A stretch of DNA of 64,000 nt, taken from assembly GCF_001467525.1 (NCBI RefSeq), contig NZ_LNXS01000029.1, forward strand, positions 195,173 to 259,172, given 5' to 3'. Position numbers and translations under genes: made by a program. Each line of letters opens with the position of its first letter. Within the stretch, counting starts at the first letter, position 1. The notes under the pieces are model-generated. The model worked only from the letters and a program-made list of their open reading frames with translations, made no database searches and was not told the DNA's origin. This document shows, piece after piece, positions 26,878 to 35,839 of this stretch. This DNA is from Legionella anisa. GTDB lineage: Bacteria; Pseudomonadota; Gammaproteobacteria; Legionellales; Legionellaceae.

Positions 26878-28752
26878 ATGTCAAGTAAGCAACAAACCAT
26901 GGGCTTTCAAACAGAAGTAAAGCAGATGTTGCATTTGGTAGTGCATTCACTGTATAGCAACAAGGAAATATTTTTACGCGAGTTAATTTCCAATGCTTCT
27001 GATGCGTTGGATAAATTAAGGTTCTTAGCTTTATCAAACGGTGCATTGTACGAAAATGATTCTGATTTAAGAATTACTATTGATATTAATGAGAAGTTAA
27101 AAACAATAACGATTAAAGATAATGGTATTGGCTTAAGTTGGGATGAGGCAGTTGAGAATTTAGGTACAATTGCGAAATCGGGTACTAAAGAATTCATGAG
27201 TCATTTAACTGGGGAAAGCGCAAAAGACTCTCAGTTAATTGGACAATTTGGCGTGGGCTTTTACTCAGCATTTATTGTTGCTGATAAGGTAACTGTTAAA
27301 AGTCGACGTGCGGGGATGAAGCCTGAAGAAGGAATTATTTGGGAATCTAATGGTGAAGGGGAATTTACCATTGGTTCTGAAAATAAAGCAACTCGTGGTA
27401 CTGAAATCACTTTACATATTAAAGACGAGAATGATGAGTTTCTCAGCAATTGGCGTCTGCGCAGTATTGTCAGTAAATATTCAGATCATATTTGCTGGCC
27501 AATCATTATGAAAAAAATGTCTCAGGATGATAAAGAATCAAACGAAGATGAAACTGTAAATAAGGCAACTGCTTTATGGACAATGCAAAAATCAGATATT
27601 ACTGACGAAGAGTACAAGCAACTTTATAAGCATATTTCTCATGACTTTCAAGAGCCGCTCATTTGGTCACACAACCATGTTGAAGGAAAGCATGATTATA
27701 TTTCTTTGCTTTATATCCCAGCGCACGCACCGTTTGATTTGTGGCAACATGAAGTCAAACATGGTTTAAAACTTTATGTTAAACGTGTTTTTATTATGGA
27801 CGATGCAACTCAATTTTTACCTCGCTATTTGCGCTTTGTAAAAGGTATTGTTGATGCGAGTGATTTACCGCTTAATGTATCGCGTGAAATTTTGCAAGAC
27901 AACAAACAAGTAGAGAGCATTCGTTCAGCATGCACAAAACGTGTTTTAGCTATGCTTGAAAAAATGAGTACTCAAGATAAGGAAACCTATCAAAAGTTTT
28001 GGAATGAGTTTGGATTGGTTTTAAAAGAAGGGCCAATTGAAGACTTTACCAATAAAGAGGCTATTGCCAAATTGCTACGTTTTGCAACAACGGTAACGGG
28101 TTCCGAGAAACAAGAAGCAACTTTGGATGAGTACGTCAGTCGTATGCAAGAAGGACAGGACAAAATTTATTACATCACTGCGTCCAGTTATAATGCAGCT
28201 AAAAACAGTCCTCACCTAGAAATTTTTAGAAAAAAAGGAATTGAAGTATTGTTGCTTAGCGATAAAGTGGATGAATGGCTAGTTGGTTATTTAAGTGAAT
28301 ATGCTGGAAAGAAACTTCAGTCCATTTCGAAAGGAAAGGTGGAGTTAGGCGATGAGTCACCTGAGCAAATCAAAGAACAAGAAAAAACTCTTGAGCCTTT
28401 GCTAAAACATATTAAGAGTGTTTTAGATACACGCGTTAAGGATGTAATGGTAACAAACAGACTGACTGATTCACCTGCTTGTATTGTTGCAGATGAGCAA
28501 GATATGGGATTAGAAATGCAACGTATTTTGCAAGCTGCTGGTCAGCAGGTTCCTATGAGCAAACCTGTATTTGAAATAAATCCTGAACATCAGTTAATTA
28601 AACATTTGCATGATATTCAAGATGATGATTTATTTGAATTATGGGTCACCATGTTGTTTGAACAAGCAGTTTTAGCCGAAGGCGGTCAATTGGATAATCC
28701 CGCAGATTTTGTAAATCGAATTAATAAATTATTGGTTTCATCTGCAGTTTAA
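26878..28752 (+). CDS. htpG: Molecular chaperone HtpG (Hsp90)
   Basis: This 624-residue bacterial Hsp90 acts as a cytoplasmic dimeric ATP-driven chaperone. The N-terminal GHKL ATPase site has [29 protein letters not shown] and [11 protein letters not shown]. The middle domain has KRVFIMDD and [16 protein letters not shown] with the catalytic Arg region. The C-terminal dimer domain runs to the end. AGGAG lies ahead of the start. Its upstream sigma32-like promoter fits heat induction. A palindromic repeat follows the stop. Confidence 0.97.
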   Translation: MSSKQQTMGFQTEVKQMLHLVVHSLYSNKEIFLRELISNASDALDKLRFLALSNGALYENDSDLRITIDINEKLKTITIKDNGIGLSWDEAVENLGTIAKSGTKEFMSHLTGESAKDSQLIGQFGVGFYSAFIVADKVTVKSRRAGMKPEEGIIWESNGEGEFTIGSENKATRGTEITLHIKDENDEFLSNWRLRSIVSKYSDHICWPIIMKKMSQDDKESNEDETVNKATALWTMQKSDITDEEYKQLYKHISHDFQEPLIWSHNHVEGKHDYISLLYIPAHAPFDLWQHEVKHGLKLYVKRVFIMDDATQFLPRYLRFVKGIVDASDLPLNVSREILQDNKQVESIRSACTKRVLAMLEKMSTQDKETYQKFWNEFGLVLKEGPIEDFTNKEAIAKLLRFATTVTGSEKQEATLDEYVSRMQEGQDKIYYITASSYNAAKNSPHLEIFRKKGIEVLLLSDKVDEWLVGYLSEYAGKKLQSISKGKVELGDESPEQIKEQEKTLEPLLKHIKSVLDTRVKDVMVTNRLTDSPACIVADEQDMGLEMQRILQAAGQQVPMSKPVFEINPEHQLIKHLHDIQDDDLFELWVTMLFEQAVLAEGGQLDNPADFVNRINKLLVSSAV

Positions 28753-28761
28753 TCGTTCATT

Positions 28762-28817
28762 GTAGCCTGGGTGCAGCGCAGCAAAACCCGGGTTCCGCTG
28801 CGCTGCACCCAGGCTAC
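28762..28817. repeat. CCTGGGTG palindromic repeat, compact full copy
   Basis: GTAGCCTGGGTGCAGCGCAG pairs with CTGCGCTGCACCCAGGCTAC, with an inner AACCCGGGTT. It separates convergent htpG and the 602-residue gene, and its right end supplies the latter's TAG stop (28816-28814). Confidence 0.93.
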
Positions 28818-30622
28818 ACTATACGGAAGATCGTACTCCCTTCAAGGGAGTCATCCATGAATGGGGCTGACGGGATACTTGAATCTTGATATACATCTTG
28901 AGAGGTATGTTGAGGAGCTTGTCCAATAAAGGGTATTTGACTGCTTGGATAGCGCACGGTTACCTGTTTTGCTGTGTTTAATTTCAATTCAGCCTGTTGG
29001 TATAACCTCTCGATGCGTTTATCAAGCATACTCAGATTAAGTTCAGCCTCACTTATTTTATTTGCTAGCCCAGGCAGTATTTCATTTTCAAGTGACATCA
29101 TTTCACCATTTTGCTGGGCAATCGTTGCAATATTATCTTTTATTGTGGTTTTGTTTTTGCTTAATTGATTGCTATCCATACTGTTCATAATGGTGTAAAC
29201 CAATGCAGCAATAAACAGACTTAGCGTAATAAAAGCAAGTACTGCAGCTGGAGCCATAAACAGAGGTGTTACTGCAAGAATGCCTCCCGCTACAGCTACT
29301 CCAGTACCAGCACCCCCGACAGTCAAAAAAAGGAAGAGTAATCCTAATTTAAGAAGGGTACTCCTATAGTTCCCACGCTCCAAGATGGCGATTTCTAATT
29401 GTTCATCTTCCTTTCCTAAATTTATATTTTGTGATGCTAGCCGCGGATTTGATTCTTTAAATCGTTCCACTTTTTTTTCTTTTTGCGACTTATCCTCTAT
29501 TATTTTTTTCTTCTCAAGAAAAACGTTATTTCGCGCTAATCTTATTTTTTGTTCTTCAGCTTTGATTGAAAGATACTCACGCACGAATTGAATTATTTGT
29601 TTTAATGCTTCATTTTCCTGATAACTTAAATTGGGCATTGATTGCAAATAAATTTCAAGCCGTGTAAGATAAGTTTGATAGCTTATCTCAATAGCTCGCT
29701 GCATCAATTGTTCTTGTTTTTGATGCAGTTTTTTGTGCTTTGCCTCAATAGCTTCTTTCAGTAAATTATAGTTTTCTTCAGAGAGCTGCGATAAAGTAGG
29801 ATCACCTGCCAAACGTGCTCTTGCTCTGTTATATCGTGCCGCAGCGCGTATCTGTCTTCGTTTTGCTTTTTCGGGTAAATCCAAAAGTTGTTTGTTTATT
29901 TTATTTTGATTTTCAATCAGAGCTTGATGATGTGATTGTTCACTCTTTAAGCCTCTTTGGAATGAACTTAGTTCTTTTGTAAGAATATTTTTCTCACGCT
30001 CTAAGTCTGTTTCTGGGTGTCCATGTAGTGTTGTATTTGGATGGCTATGGGTTGTTTTTAAATACGGAGCAACATCTGAGTGAGTATGGTGTTTATCATC
30101 GTGTTGCTCGATTGTTTCCGGATGAGGATGATTATGAGTGGTTTTTGAAGGAGGATCCACTTGCTCTGGATGAGAGTGATGATGAGTTTCTTCGTCTTTT
30201 TTATGGGCGACTAAAATAAGTTCATCAATAGTTTTTATGCGGACTTGAAGGCGATGAATATTTTCTTGATGTCTTTGTAACTCTGTCTCACTAGATCGTG
30301 TTATCTCACGCAGGAGTTGCAATTGAAATTCTAAGTCAGCTGCCGAAAGAGAATCATTTTCTGATTCTTGTAGATCAAATTTTTGCTCATCTAAATCATA
30401 TTGGTATTGTTTGTTACAGGCCGCTGCTGTTAAATCAGATGTTGACTCTTGTTGATCAATCTGAAGAATACGAGATAGTTGTTCCTTAATTTCGCTGCTT
30501 ACAAAAGAAATTGGTGATAGAAGAATACATGAGTTGCGCAAAGTAGAGTAGTTAGAACGTTCAATGAATTTATCCGTTATTTGTTCAACTAAAAGGTCAA
30601 TATTTAATGTTGATAGCGACAC
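28814..30622 (-). CDS. Coiled-coil membrane protein with His-rich linker
   Basis: It has 602 residues from a GTG at 30622, chosen for AGGAG seven bases upstream; the frame from 30649 has no ribosome site. The N-terminal third is a helix-rich segment, with HxH/HP clusters (HHHSHPEQVDPPSK, THNHPHPETIEQHDDKHH) at ~145-210. Long coiled coils occupy ~215-410. Two adjacent hydrophobic helices (~432-483, LGLLFLFLTVGGAGTGVAVA and FITLSLFIAALVYTIMN) form a hairpin. The remainder is a coiled coil and a Pro/Ser tail. This layout is typical of Legionella effectors, but none is recognised. The stop codon lies inside a palindromic repeat, so the native C-terminus may have been altered. Confidence 0.75.
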   Translation of the reverse strand: MSLSTLNIDLLVEQITDKFIERSNYSTLRNSCILLSPISFVSSEIKEQLSRILQIDQQESTSDLTAAACNKQYQYDLDEQKFDLQESENDSLSAADLEFQLQLLREITRSSETELQRHQENIHRLQVRIKTIDELILVAHKKDEETHHHSHPEQVDPPSKTTHNHPHPETIEQHDDKHHTHSDVAPYLKTTHSHPNTTLHGHPETDLEREKNILTKELSSFQRGLKSEQSHHQALIENQNKINKQLLDLPEKAKRRQIRAAARYNRARARLAGDPTLSQLSEENYNLLKEAIEAKHKKLHQKQEQLMQRAIEISYQTYLTRLEIYLQSMPNLSYQENEALKQIIQFVREYLSIKAEEQKIRLARNNVFLEKKKIIEDKSQKEKKVERFKESNPRLASQNINLGKEDEQLEIAILERGNYRSTLLKLGLLFLFLTVGGAGTGVAVAGGILAVTPLFMAPAAVLAFITLSLFIAALVYTIMNSMDSNQLSKNKTTIKDNIATIAQQNGEMMSLENEILPGLANKISEAELNLSMLDKRIERLYQQAELKLNTAKQVTVRYPSSQIPFIGQAPQHTSQDVYQDSSIPSAPFMDDSLEGSTIFRIV

Positions 30623-30756
30623 TTGAATTCTCCTGTAAATATGTAGCATGCATTTTATATAAGTGCCTAAGCGAAATAATAAGCTTTATTTTTAAAAAGT
30701 CCTGGAAAAGGATCGTGTTATTTTTCCAGGACTAAATAGGGTTTATGCCTTGTGCT

Positions 30757-31329
30757 TTATGCATATGGAAGAACTAATACTGTTGTTCCTACATCAATAA
30801 AATGTTCATTAAGCCATTTTGCTGCCCCGGGCAAAACACGAATACAGCCATGACTGCTATTTGATTTAGGTACTTCATAAGCAGCATGTATCGCATAACC
30901 ATCATGGAAATGCATGCAATAAGGCATTTTGGCGCCTCCCACGACATGACCATCGCGAGCAATAGGGTACTCATTCGACTTACAGTCAGCTCCTTTTTTA
31001 TTGAATACATGGTAGGTACCGACAACTGTGCGGCACGATTCATGAATATCATCACAATAATTCATTCCTCCAGAAGCACTGCCTGTCATCACTCTATTAC
31101 CTTGAGCGTCATAAGCTGCCCATGCATAGACCTTGGGGTCAAAAATAAAAAGCTTTTTGCCTTGGACATCACGCTTCATGGGAAATACGTTGCGACCTCG
31201 TGTATCATCTTGATAGGGAGTGGTGTAATGTAAATTTCCTGCGTCGTCTGCAATTACATCGGGTTTGTCAGTCACACAGGAGGTGATTAGAAGGCCTATT
31301 AACGGCGTGAGGTACATTATTTTTTTCAT
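30757..31329 (-). CDS. L,D-transpeptidase (YkuD/ErfK family) lipoprotein
   Basis: The 190-residue protein starts MKKIMYLTPLIGLLITSC, where the ITSC lipobox predicts lipid anchoring. The YkuD catalytic motif is present: HAAYEVPKSNSSHGCIRVL, with His and the nucleophile Cys of SHGCIR. It would cross-link peptidoglycan (3-3) or attach proteins to it in the periplasm. The extra cysteines at SCRTV and MPYC could form a disulphide. It lies downstream of fis, separated by a terminator. Confidence 0.9.
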   Translation of the reverse strand: MKKIMYLTPLIGLLITSCVTDKPDVIADDAGNLHYTTPYQDDTRGRNVFPMKRDVQGKKLFIFDPKVYAWAAYDAQGNRVMTGSASGGMNYCDDIHESCRTVVGTYHVFNKKGADCKSNEYPIARDGHVVGGAKMPYCMHFHDGYAIHAAYEVPKSNSSHGCIRVLPGAAKWLNEHFIDVGTTVLVLPYA

Positions 31330-31366
31330 CACATATTATCCTTAAAAGCCGGTTTGTGTTTATGCA

Positions 31367-31394
31367 TAAAAAAAGGCTCGAATATCGAGCCTTT
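31367..31394 (-). terminator. Intrinsic terminator of fis
   Basis: On the minus strand AAAGGCTCGATATTCGAGCC is followed by seven Ts. The 8-bp GC-rich stem and U tract lie 41 bases after the fis stop. Confidence 0.88.
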
Positions 31395-31434
31395 ATTAGA
31401 TGTACTATATAATTTACGAATTTTTAAAATTTAA

Positions 31435-31734
31435 TTATTCGTCAGTTAAACGAAAATATTTAGTTCCAAAATATCTTTGGAGTTTCTTTCTAATGGTGCC
31501 GCGGCTAATGCCTAGCATCTTAGCAGCTTGCAGTTGATTGCCACGACGTTTTTCCATTACTGCTTGAAGTAATGGAGGCTCAACCTCAGATAATATCATA
31601 TCGTAAAGATCATCGATGCTTTTGCTTTTATTTTCAGCGAGAAAACGAGTAACTAAACTATAGACTAAATCTTGCAGACCTTGGTCTTGTTTGGTTATGC
31701 TTAATGTAGCTTCAGGTGTTTCAATGACAGTCAT
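31435..31734 (-). CDS. fis: Fis-family DNA-binding protein
   Basis: The 99-residue protein starts at MTVIETPEATLSIT, with AAGGAAG seven bases upstream, which rules out the longer frame from 31788. The C-terminal helix-turn-helix AAKMLGISRGTIRKKLQRY is the Fis signature, and the N-terminal half has the dimerisation helices. Length equals E. coli Fis (98). Legionella carries several Fis paralogues that control effector genes by growth phase; which one this is cannot be said. It is monocistronic, with its own terminator. Confidence 0.93.
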   Translation of the reverse strand: MTVIETPEATLSITKQDQGLQDLVYSLVTRFLAENKSKSIDDLYDMILSEVEPPLLQAVMEKRRGNQLQAAKMLGISRGTIRKKLQRYFGTKYFRLTDE

Positions 31735-31849
31735 CTTAACTTCCTTATTATTAATTAAATCATATACATTCCAATTGCTAACATTCAAAATGAAAGCAAA
31801 ATTAATTGTACATGAAGGATAATTGATATTCTATATTTTTAAGAGAAAA

Positions 31850-33004
31850 CTATGCATTTTTTTCGAGCAATTCATTAGCCACAAGATTAAATAGTGAGCG
31901 ATCGGATTTTTCTGAAGACAATGAATTTTTTACCTTATTTAAATGGGAAATCATTTTCGTAGGTTGAGTTGGATCATTGTAAAAAAGATCAACATAACGA
32001 GTTAATTCATGAGCATTGCAATCGTATTGTAAAAACTCTGGGACAATCATTCTATTCGCTAAAAGATTGCATAAACCAAAAAATTTGACTCTGATAAATC
32101 TCATTGCCAGTACATAGGAAAGAAAAGAAGATCTGTAAATAATACACATCGGTTTTTCTAATAAAGCACACTCAAGAGAGGCAGTTCCTGAAGCAACGAT
32201 AACAAAATTTGCGGCAGCCATACAGTGTACTGCATGCCCTTGTACAAAGCTTATAGGTAAATTGAGGTTAGAAAAATAATGTTTGATCTTTTCTGGATTA
32301 ATTGTATCTGCAATGGGAATTACAAAATGCAAATTGGGATAACGTTGCTGCAAAATTAGAGCGGTGTCACGCAACACAGGCATATGATATTTTATTTCGT
32401 TAGCGCGACTTCCGGGAAGAAGAGCAAAAATGTTTGCCTCCTCAGGAAGACCCAGAACTTTGCGTTGTGATTGGCGGTCATCAAAAGATGCTATTTTTTC
32501 TACTAAAGGATGACCAACAAAACTTACTGGAACTTGAGCTTTCTCATATATATTTTTTTCAAAAGGCAAAATAACGGCCATTTGGTCAATGCATTTTTTG
32601 ATAAGATGAATGCGATTTGCTTTCCATGCCCAAATTTGTGGGCTGATGTAATATAGAATCTTAATCCCTAATTCTTGCTTTGCATATTTTGCCAGTCTTA
32701 AATTAAAACCTGGGTAATCTACTAAAATGAGTAGATCCGGTTTTTGCTGTTTTAAATGTTTTTTAATTGCTGAAAATGCTTTGCGAATTACATTAAGATT
32801 GCGAATAACTGCTGTAAGTCCTGTGACACCAAATCGAGCTAAATCTGAAATTATTTGAGCTCCAGCTTCCTGCATGTGTTTGCCGCCAATTCCACTAATT
32901 TCAATATTAGAATAGGTAGCTTTTAATTGGCGAATCAAAACCGCAGCATGGACGTCGCCTGATTCCTCGCCTGCTATAATAACAATGCGTTTAGATTTTT
33001 GCAT
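31850..33004 (-). CDS. lpxB: Lipid-A-disaccharide synthase
   Basis: This 384-residue GT19 enzyme joins UDP-2,3-diacylglucosamine and lipid X at the inner membrane. Signatures are IIAGEESGDVHAAVLI at the N-terminus, YYISPQIWAWKANRI, LLPGSRANEIKYH and VASGTASLECALLEKP. The ATG at 33004 is preferred to the in-frame TTG at 33013. It overlaps the upstream oxidoreductase by 14 bases. The downstream neighbour fis is transcribed separately. Confidence 0.95.
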   Translation of the reverse strand: MQKSKRIVIIAGEESGDVHAAVLIRQLKATYSNIEISGIGGKHMQEAGAQIISDLARFGVTGLTAVIRNLNVIRKAFSAIKKHLKQQKPDLLILVDYPGFNLRLAKYAKQELGIKILYYISPQIWAWKANRIHLIKKCIDQMAVILPFEKNIYEKAQVPVSFVGHPLVEKIASFDDRQSQRKVLGLPEEANIFALLPGSRANEIKYHMPVLRDTALILQQRYPNLHFVIPIADTINPEKIKHYFSNLNLPISFVQGHAVHCMAAANFVIVASGTASLECALLEKPMCIIYRSSFLSYVLAMRFIRVKFFGLCNLLANRMIVPEFLQYDCNAHELTRYVDLFYNDPTQPTKMISHLNKVKNSLSSEKSDRSLFNLVANELLEKNA

Positions 33005-33953
33005 GACGTTCAATTAAGTTATTCTGGATAAGCGACGTTATTGTTTCTGCAACATCAAGTGCATGAAGACCATCTTCGCCAGTTACAAGTGGGCTACTGT
33101 CTTCTTGGATGCATTTGATGAATGATTTTATTTCTTCAAATAATGCATCACCTTGCTCATACTCTTTTTCCTCTCGAACAATATCAGGAATTCCAGGAAA
33201 CATTTCACCAGTTCCTTTTTTAAATACAGCAAGCTTTTTGTTCTGATAGTCAATTGAAAGATAAGAACTCTTTTGAAATATCCTTGTTTTGCGCTCTGAT
33301 TTAAAACTGACTCGACTGGCTGTAATATTAGCAACGCACTGATTGGCAAATGTAATACGCGCATTGGCTATATCAATTGCTTTGGTAACTACTGGTGTGC
33401 CTTGCGCAAGAATTGAGACGATTGGACTTTTAACCATATTTTGAATTAAATCAATATCATGGATCATGATGTCGAGAATCACATTAACGTCGGCGCCACG
33501 TGGTTTAAATGGAGCTAAACGTTCTGATTCAATAAATAACGGTATTTCCAAATATTCATCCAAAGCCAATCGTGCTGAATTAAAACGCTCAAGATGTCCA
33601 ACTTGTATTTTTGCATGGTGTTTTTCGGCAAGTTGAATTAATTCTTTTGCTTGAGCTACTGTTTCAGTAATTGGTTTTTCAATTAAAACATGGATACCAT
33701 GCTCTAAAAAAGCTTTGGCGATTTCAAAATGCTGGTTCGTTGTTGCAGCAATACTCACTGCATCAACTTTGCCAAATAAGTCATGGTAGTCGTTATAGCC
33801 GGGAACATGCAATTCCAGTGATGCCGCTTCCAATAGGTTTTGATTCAGGTCGCAAATCCCAACTAACTCTGCATTTGGAAGAAGTTGATATTTTTGTGCA
33901 TGAAATTTACCTAAATAACCTACACCAATGACCGCACAGCGAATTTTACTCAT
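32991..33953 (-). CDS. Gfo/Idh/MocA-family oxidoreductase
   Basis: The 320-residue NAD(P)-dependent sugar oxidoreductase has an N-terminal Rossmann fold with AVIGVGYLGKFHAQKY. The catalytic-region motif is EKPITETVAQA, with the typical EKP Lys, and MIHDIDLI supplies the conserved Asp/His pair. Coupling to lpxB by overlap suggests a role in envelope sugar or lipid A precursor metabolism; the GnnA-type UDP-sugar oxidase is one possibility, though no aminotransferase partner is present. The start is set at MSKIRCAV; three codons upstream is an alternative. Confidence 0.85.
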   Translation of the reverse strand: MSKIRCAVIGVGYLGKFHAQKYQLLPNAELVGICDLNQNLLEAASLELHVPGYNDYHDLFGKVDAVSIAATTNQHFEIAKAFLEHGIHVLIEKPITETVAQAKELIQLAEKHHAKIQVGHLERFNSARLALDEYLEIPLFIESERLAPFKPRGADVNVILDIMIHDIDLIQNMVKSPIVSILAQGTPVVTKAIDIANARITFANQCVANITASRVSFKSERKTRIFQKSSYLSIDYQNKKLAVFKKGTGEMFPGIPDIVREEKEYEQGDALFEEIKSFIKCIQEDSSPLVTGEDGLHALDVAETITSLIQNNLIERHAKI

Positions 33954-34080
33954 TATCTTCATATGTCAATTATTTGTGCGCATGATCGCATTTCTTGGAT
34001 GATAAATCAATTTTAAAAGAGTATTATTAGCCAGCGTTAATGTCCAATGACTATACTGATAAAAGAATGAGAAGAATAAT

Positions 34081-34632
34081 ATGCTTATAGCTGGCGTAGA
34101 TGAAGTAGGACGTGGTCCTTTGGCAGGAGCAGTGGTAACTGCAGCCGTTATTTTAGAAGCCCCTATAGAAGGTCTTGCTGACTCAAAAAAATTAAGCGCG
34201 AAAAAACGCGAATTGTTATCCGTGCAAATAAAAGAGCAGGCTATTGCTTATGCATATGGCAGGGCTGAAGTAGATGAAATTGATGTCTTAAATATCCATC
34301 ATGCAACTTTACTGGCTATGCAACGTGCAGTTGAGGCTTTGCCAATCAAGCCACATCACGTATTAGTTGATGGCAAATATATACCGAAACTGAGTATTCC
34401 TTGTAAGGCAATTGTGCAAGGTGATAGTTTAATCCCTGAAATTAGCGCCGCGTCAATTCTTGCAAAAGTTTTTCGAGATGCAGAAATGGTAGCGCTTGAT
34501 GCACTTTATCCTGGGTATGGGTTTGCAGACCATAAAGGATATGCAACAGTAGCACATCGAGAAGCATTAAATCGACTTGGCCCATGCAGCATTCATCGTC
34601 GAAGCTTCGAAAAAGTAGCAGCATTTTTTTAA
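34081..34632 (+). CDS. rnhB: Ribonuclease HII
   Basis: This 183-residue endonuclease removes ribonucleotides and RNA-DNA hybrids. The N-terminal [15 protein letters not shown] holds the catalytic Asp-Glu, [10 protein letters not shown] follows, and [12 protein letters not shown] carries the later Asp. It is close to the family's usual ~190-200 residues. A half-copy of the CCTGGGTG palindrome follows. Confidence 0.95.
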   Translation: MLIAGVDEVGRGPLAGAVVTAAVILEAPIEGLADSKKLSAKKRELLSVQIKEQAIAYAYGRAEVDEIDVLNIHHATLLAMQRAVEALPIKPHHVLVDGKYIPKLSIPCKAIVQGDSLIPEISAASILAKVFRDAEMVALDALYPGYGFADHKGYATVAHREALNRLGPCSIHRRSFEKVAAFF

Positions 34633-34635
34633 TGT

Positions 34636-34668
34636 GTAGCCTGGGTGAAGCGCAGCGTAACCCGGGTT
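34636..34668. repeat. CCTGGGTG palindromic repeat, left half
   Basis: GTAGCCTGGGTGAAGCGCAG followed by CGTAACCCGGGTT matches the left arm of the copies at 25781, 28762 and 50953, but the right arm is absent. It is a solitary half-element 3 bases after the rnhB stop. Confidence 0.82.
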
Positions 34669-34720
34669 GGCAGATAAGTTATAAAAAACGTGTAATCTCA
34701 TTACTATGTACTGCATTCAA

Positions 34721-35839
34721 TCAACGTAGGCTATTGAATAAAATTTTATGTGAACTAATGGACATCAAGATCCCGAAGCTCGCTAAAAAGGTAACCATTG
34801 CAGTACCTCCATAGCTGACTAAAGGCAAGGGAATGCCTACAACTGGAATGATGCCCATAACCATCCCAATATTGACAAAACCGGACATAAAAAATGACAT
34901 AGCAAGACTTGCGGCTAAGAGGCGAGTGTATGTCGTTTGAGCATTGGATGCGATGTTCAGGCTGCGCAAAGAAGTCAAAACAATAAGAGCAATAATGGCA
35001 AATCCACCTGCGAAGCCAAACTCTTCGCTGGTTACTGCAAAGATAAAGTCAGTAGCATGTTCGGGCAAGAAGTTAAGATGAGATTGACTTCCTTGTAGCC
35101 ATCCTTTTCCAGCAAGCCCGCCTGAGCCAATGGCAATCTTGGACTGGATAATATGATATCCTGCTCCAAGCGGATCTTGCTCTGGATCAAGCAGCATATA
35201 AACACGTTGTTTTTGATAATCATGCATTACATGCCAGACCACTGGAATGGCAGAGCCTATTAGAAGTATGAGCAACAAAATAACTTTAAAACGAATTCCA
35301 GCTAAAAATACAACACATAGTCCTGCTGCGGCCACCATAATTGCGGTCCCCAAATCGGGTTGTTTTGCAATAAGCAACGCGGGAACGCAGATAATGAGTC
35401 CTGCAACAACAAGGGATTTAAAGCTGCTAGGTCGAGTTTGTCGGTCAAAATACCATGCCGCCATCATAGGGACGGCCAGTTTCATGATTTCAGAGGGTTG
35501 AAAGCGAAATAAACCCAACTCAAGCCAGCGCTGGGCTCCTTTCCCAATTTTTCCCATGAGCATTACGGCAATTAATAAAGTTAATCCCACGCTATATATC
35601 CACGGAGTCCATATTTTATATTTATGAGGAGGAATAAAACCGAGTACAATCATAACGAGTGATGCAAAAATGAGCCTCATTGATTGGCGCAAGATCATAC
35701 TCGTGTTCGCATTGGAGGCGCTGTATAAAATCAAAAGACCAAAGCAAATCAATACGAGTAGTAATCCCAGTAAGGGAAAATCCAAATGGAGTGATTTTTT
35801 GGTAAACCGATAAACGGGTTTAGTGTGTCGTCTGTTCAT
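34721..35839 (-). CDS. mrdB: Rod-shape SEDS glycosyltransferase RodA
   Basis: The 372-residue SEDS polymerase has about ten membrane helices. LFRFQPSEIMKLA and FLPEHATDFIFAVTSEEFGF (the functional loop with Asp) and the C-terminal PLVSYGGTAMVTFLASFGIL are diagnostic. It polymerises septum-independent peptidoglycan with PBP2. It starts 20 bases inside the end of mrdA, so the two are translationally coupled. Confidence 0.96.
   Translation of the reverse strand: MNRRHTKPVYRFTKKSLHLDFPLLGLLLVLICFGLLILYSASNANTSMILRQSMRLIFASLVMIVLGFIPPHKYKIWTPWIYSVGLTLLIAVMLMGKIGKGAQRWLELGLFRFQPSEIMKLAVPMMAAWYFDRQTRPSSFKSLVVAGLIICVPALLIAKQPDLGTAIMVAAAGLCVVFLAGIRFKVILLLILLIGSAIPVVWHVMHDYQKQRVYMLLDPEQDPLGAGYHIIQSKIAIGSGGLAGKGWLQGSQSHLNFLPEHATDFIFAVTSEEFGFAGGFAIIALIVLTSLRSLNIASNAQTTYTRLLAASLAMSFFMSGFVNIGMVMGIIPVVGIPLPLVSYGGTAMVTFLASFGILMSISSHKILFNSLR

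Noticed and set aside
30028-30219. Plus-strand 63-codon acidic ORF
   Set aside because: It is antisense to the His-rich linker of the 602-residue gene; CAT/CAC-rich DNA reversed gives such frames.
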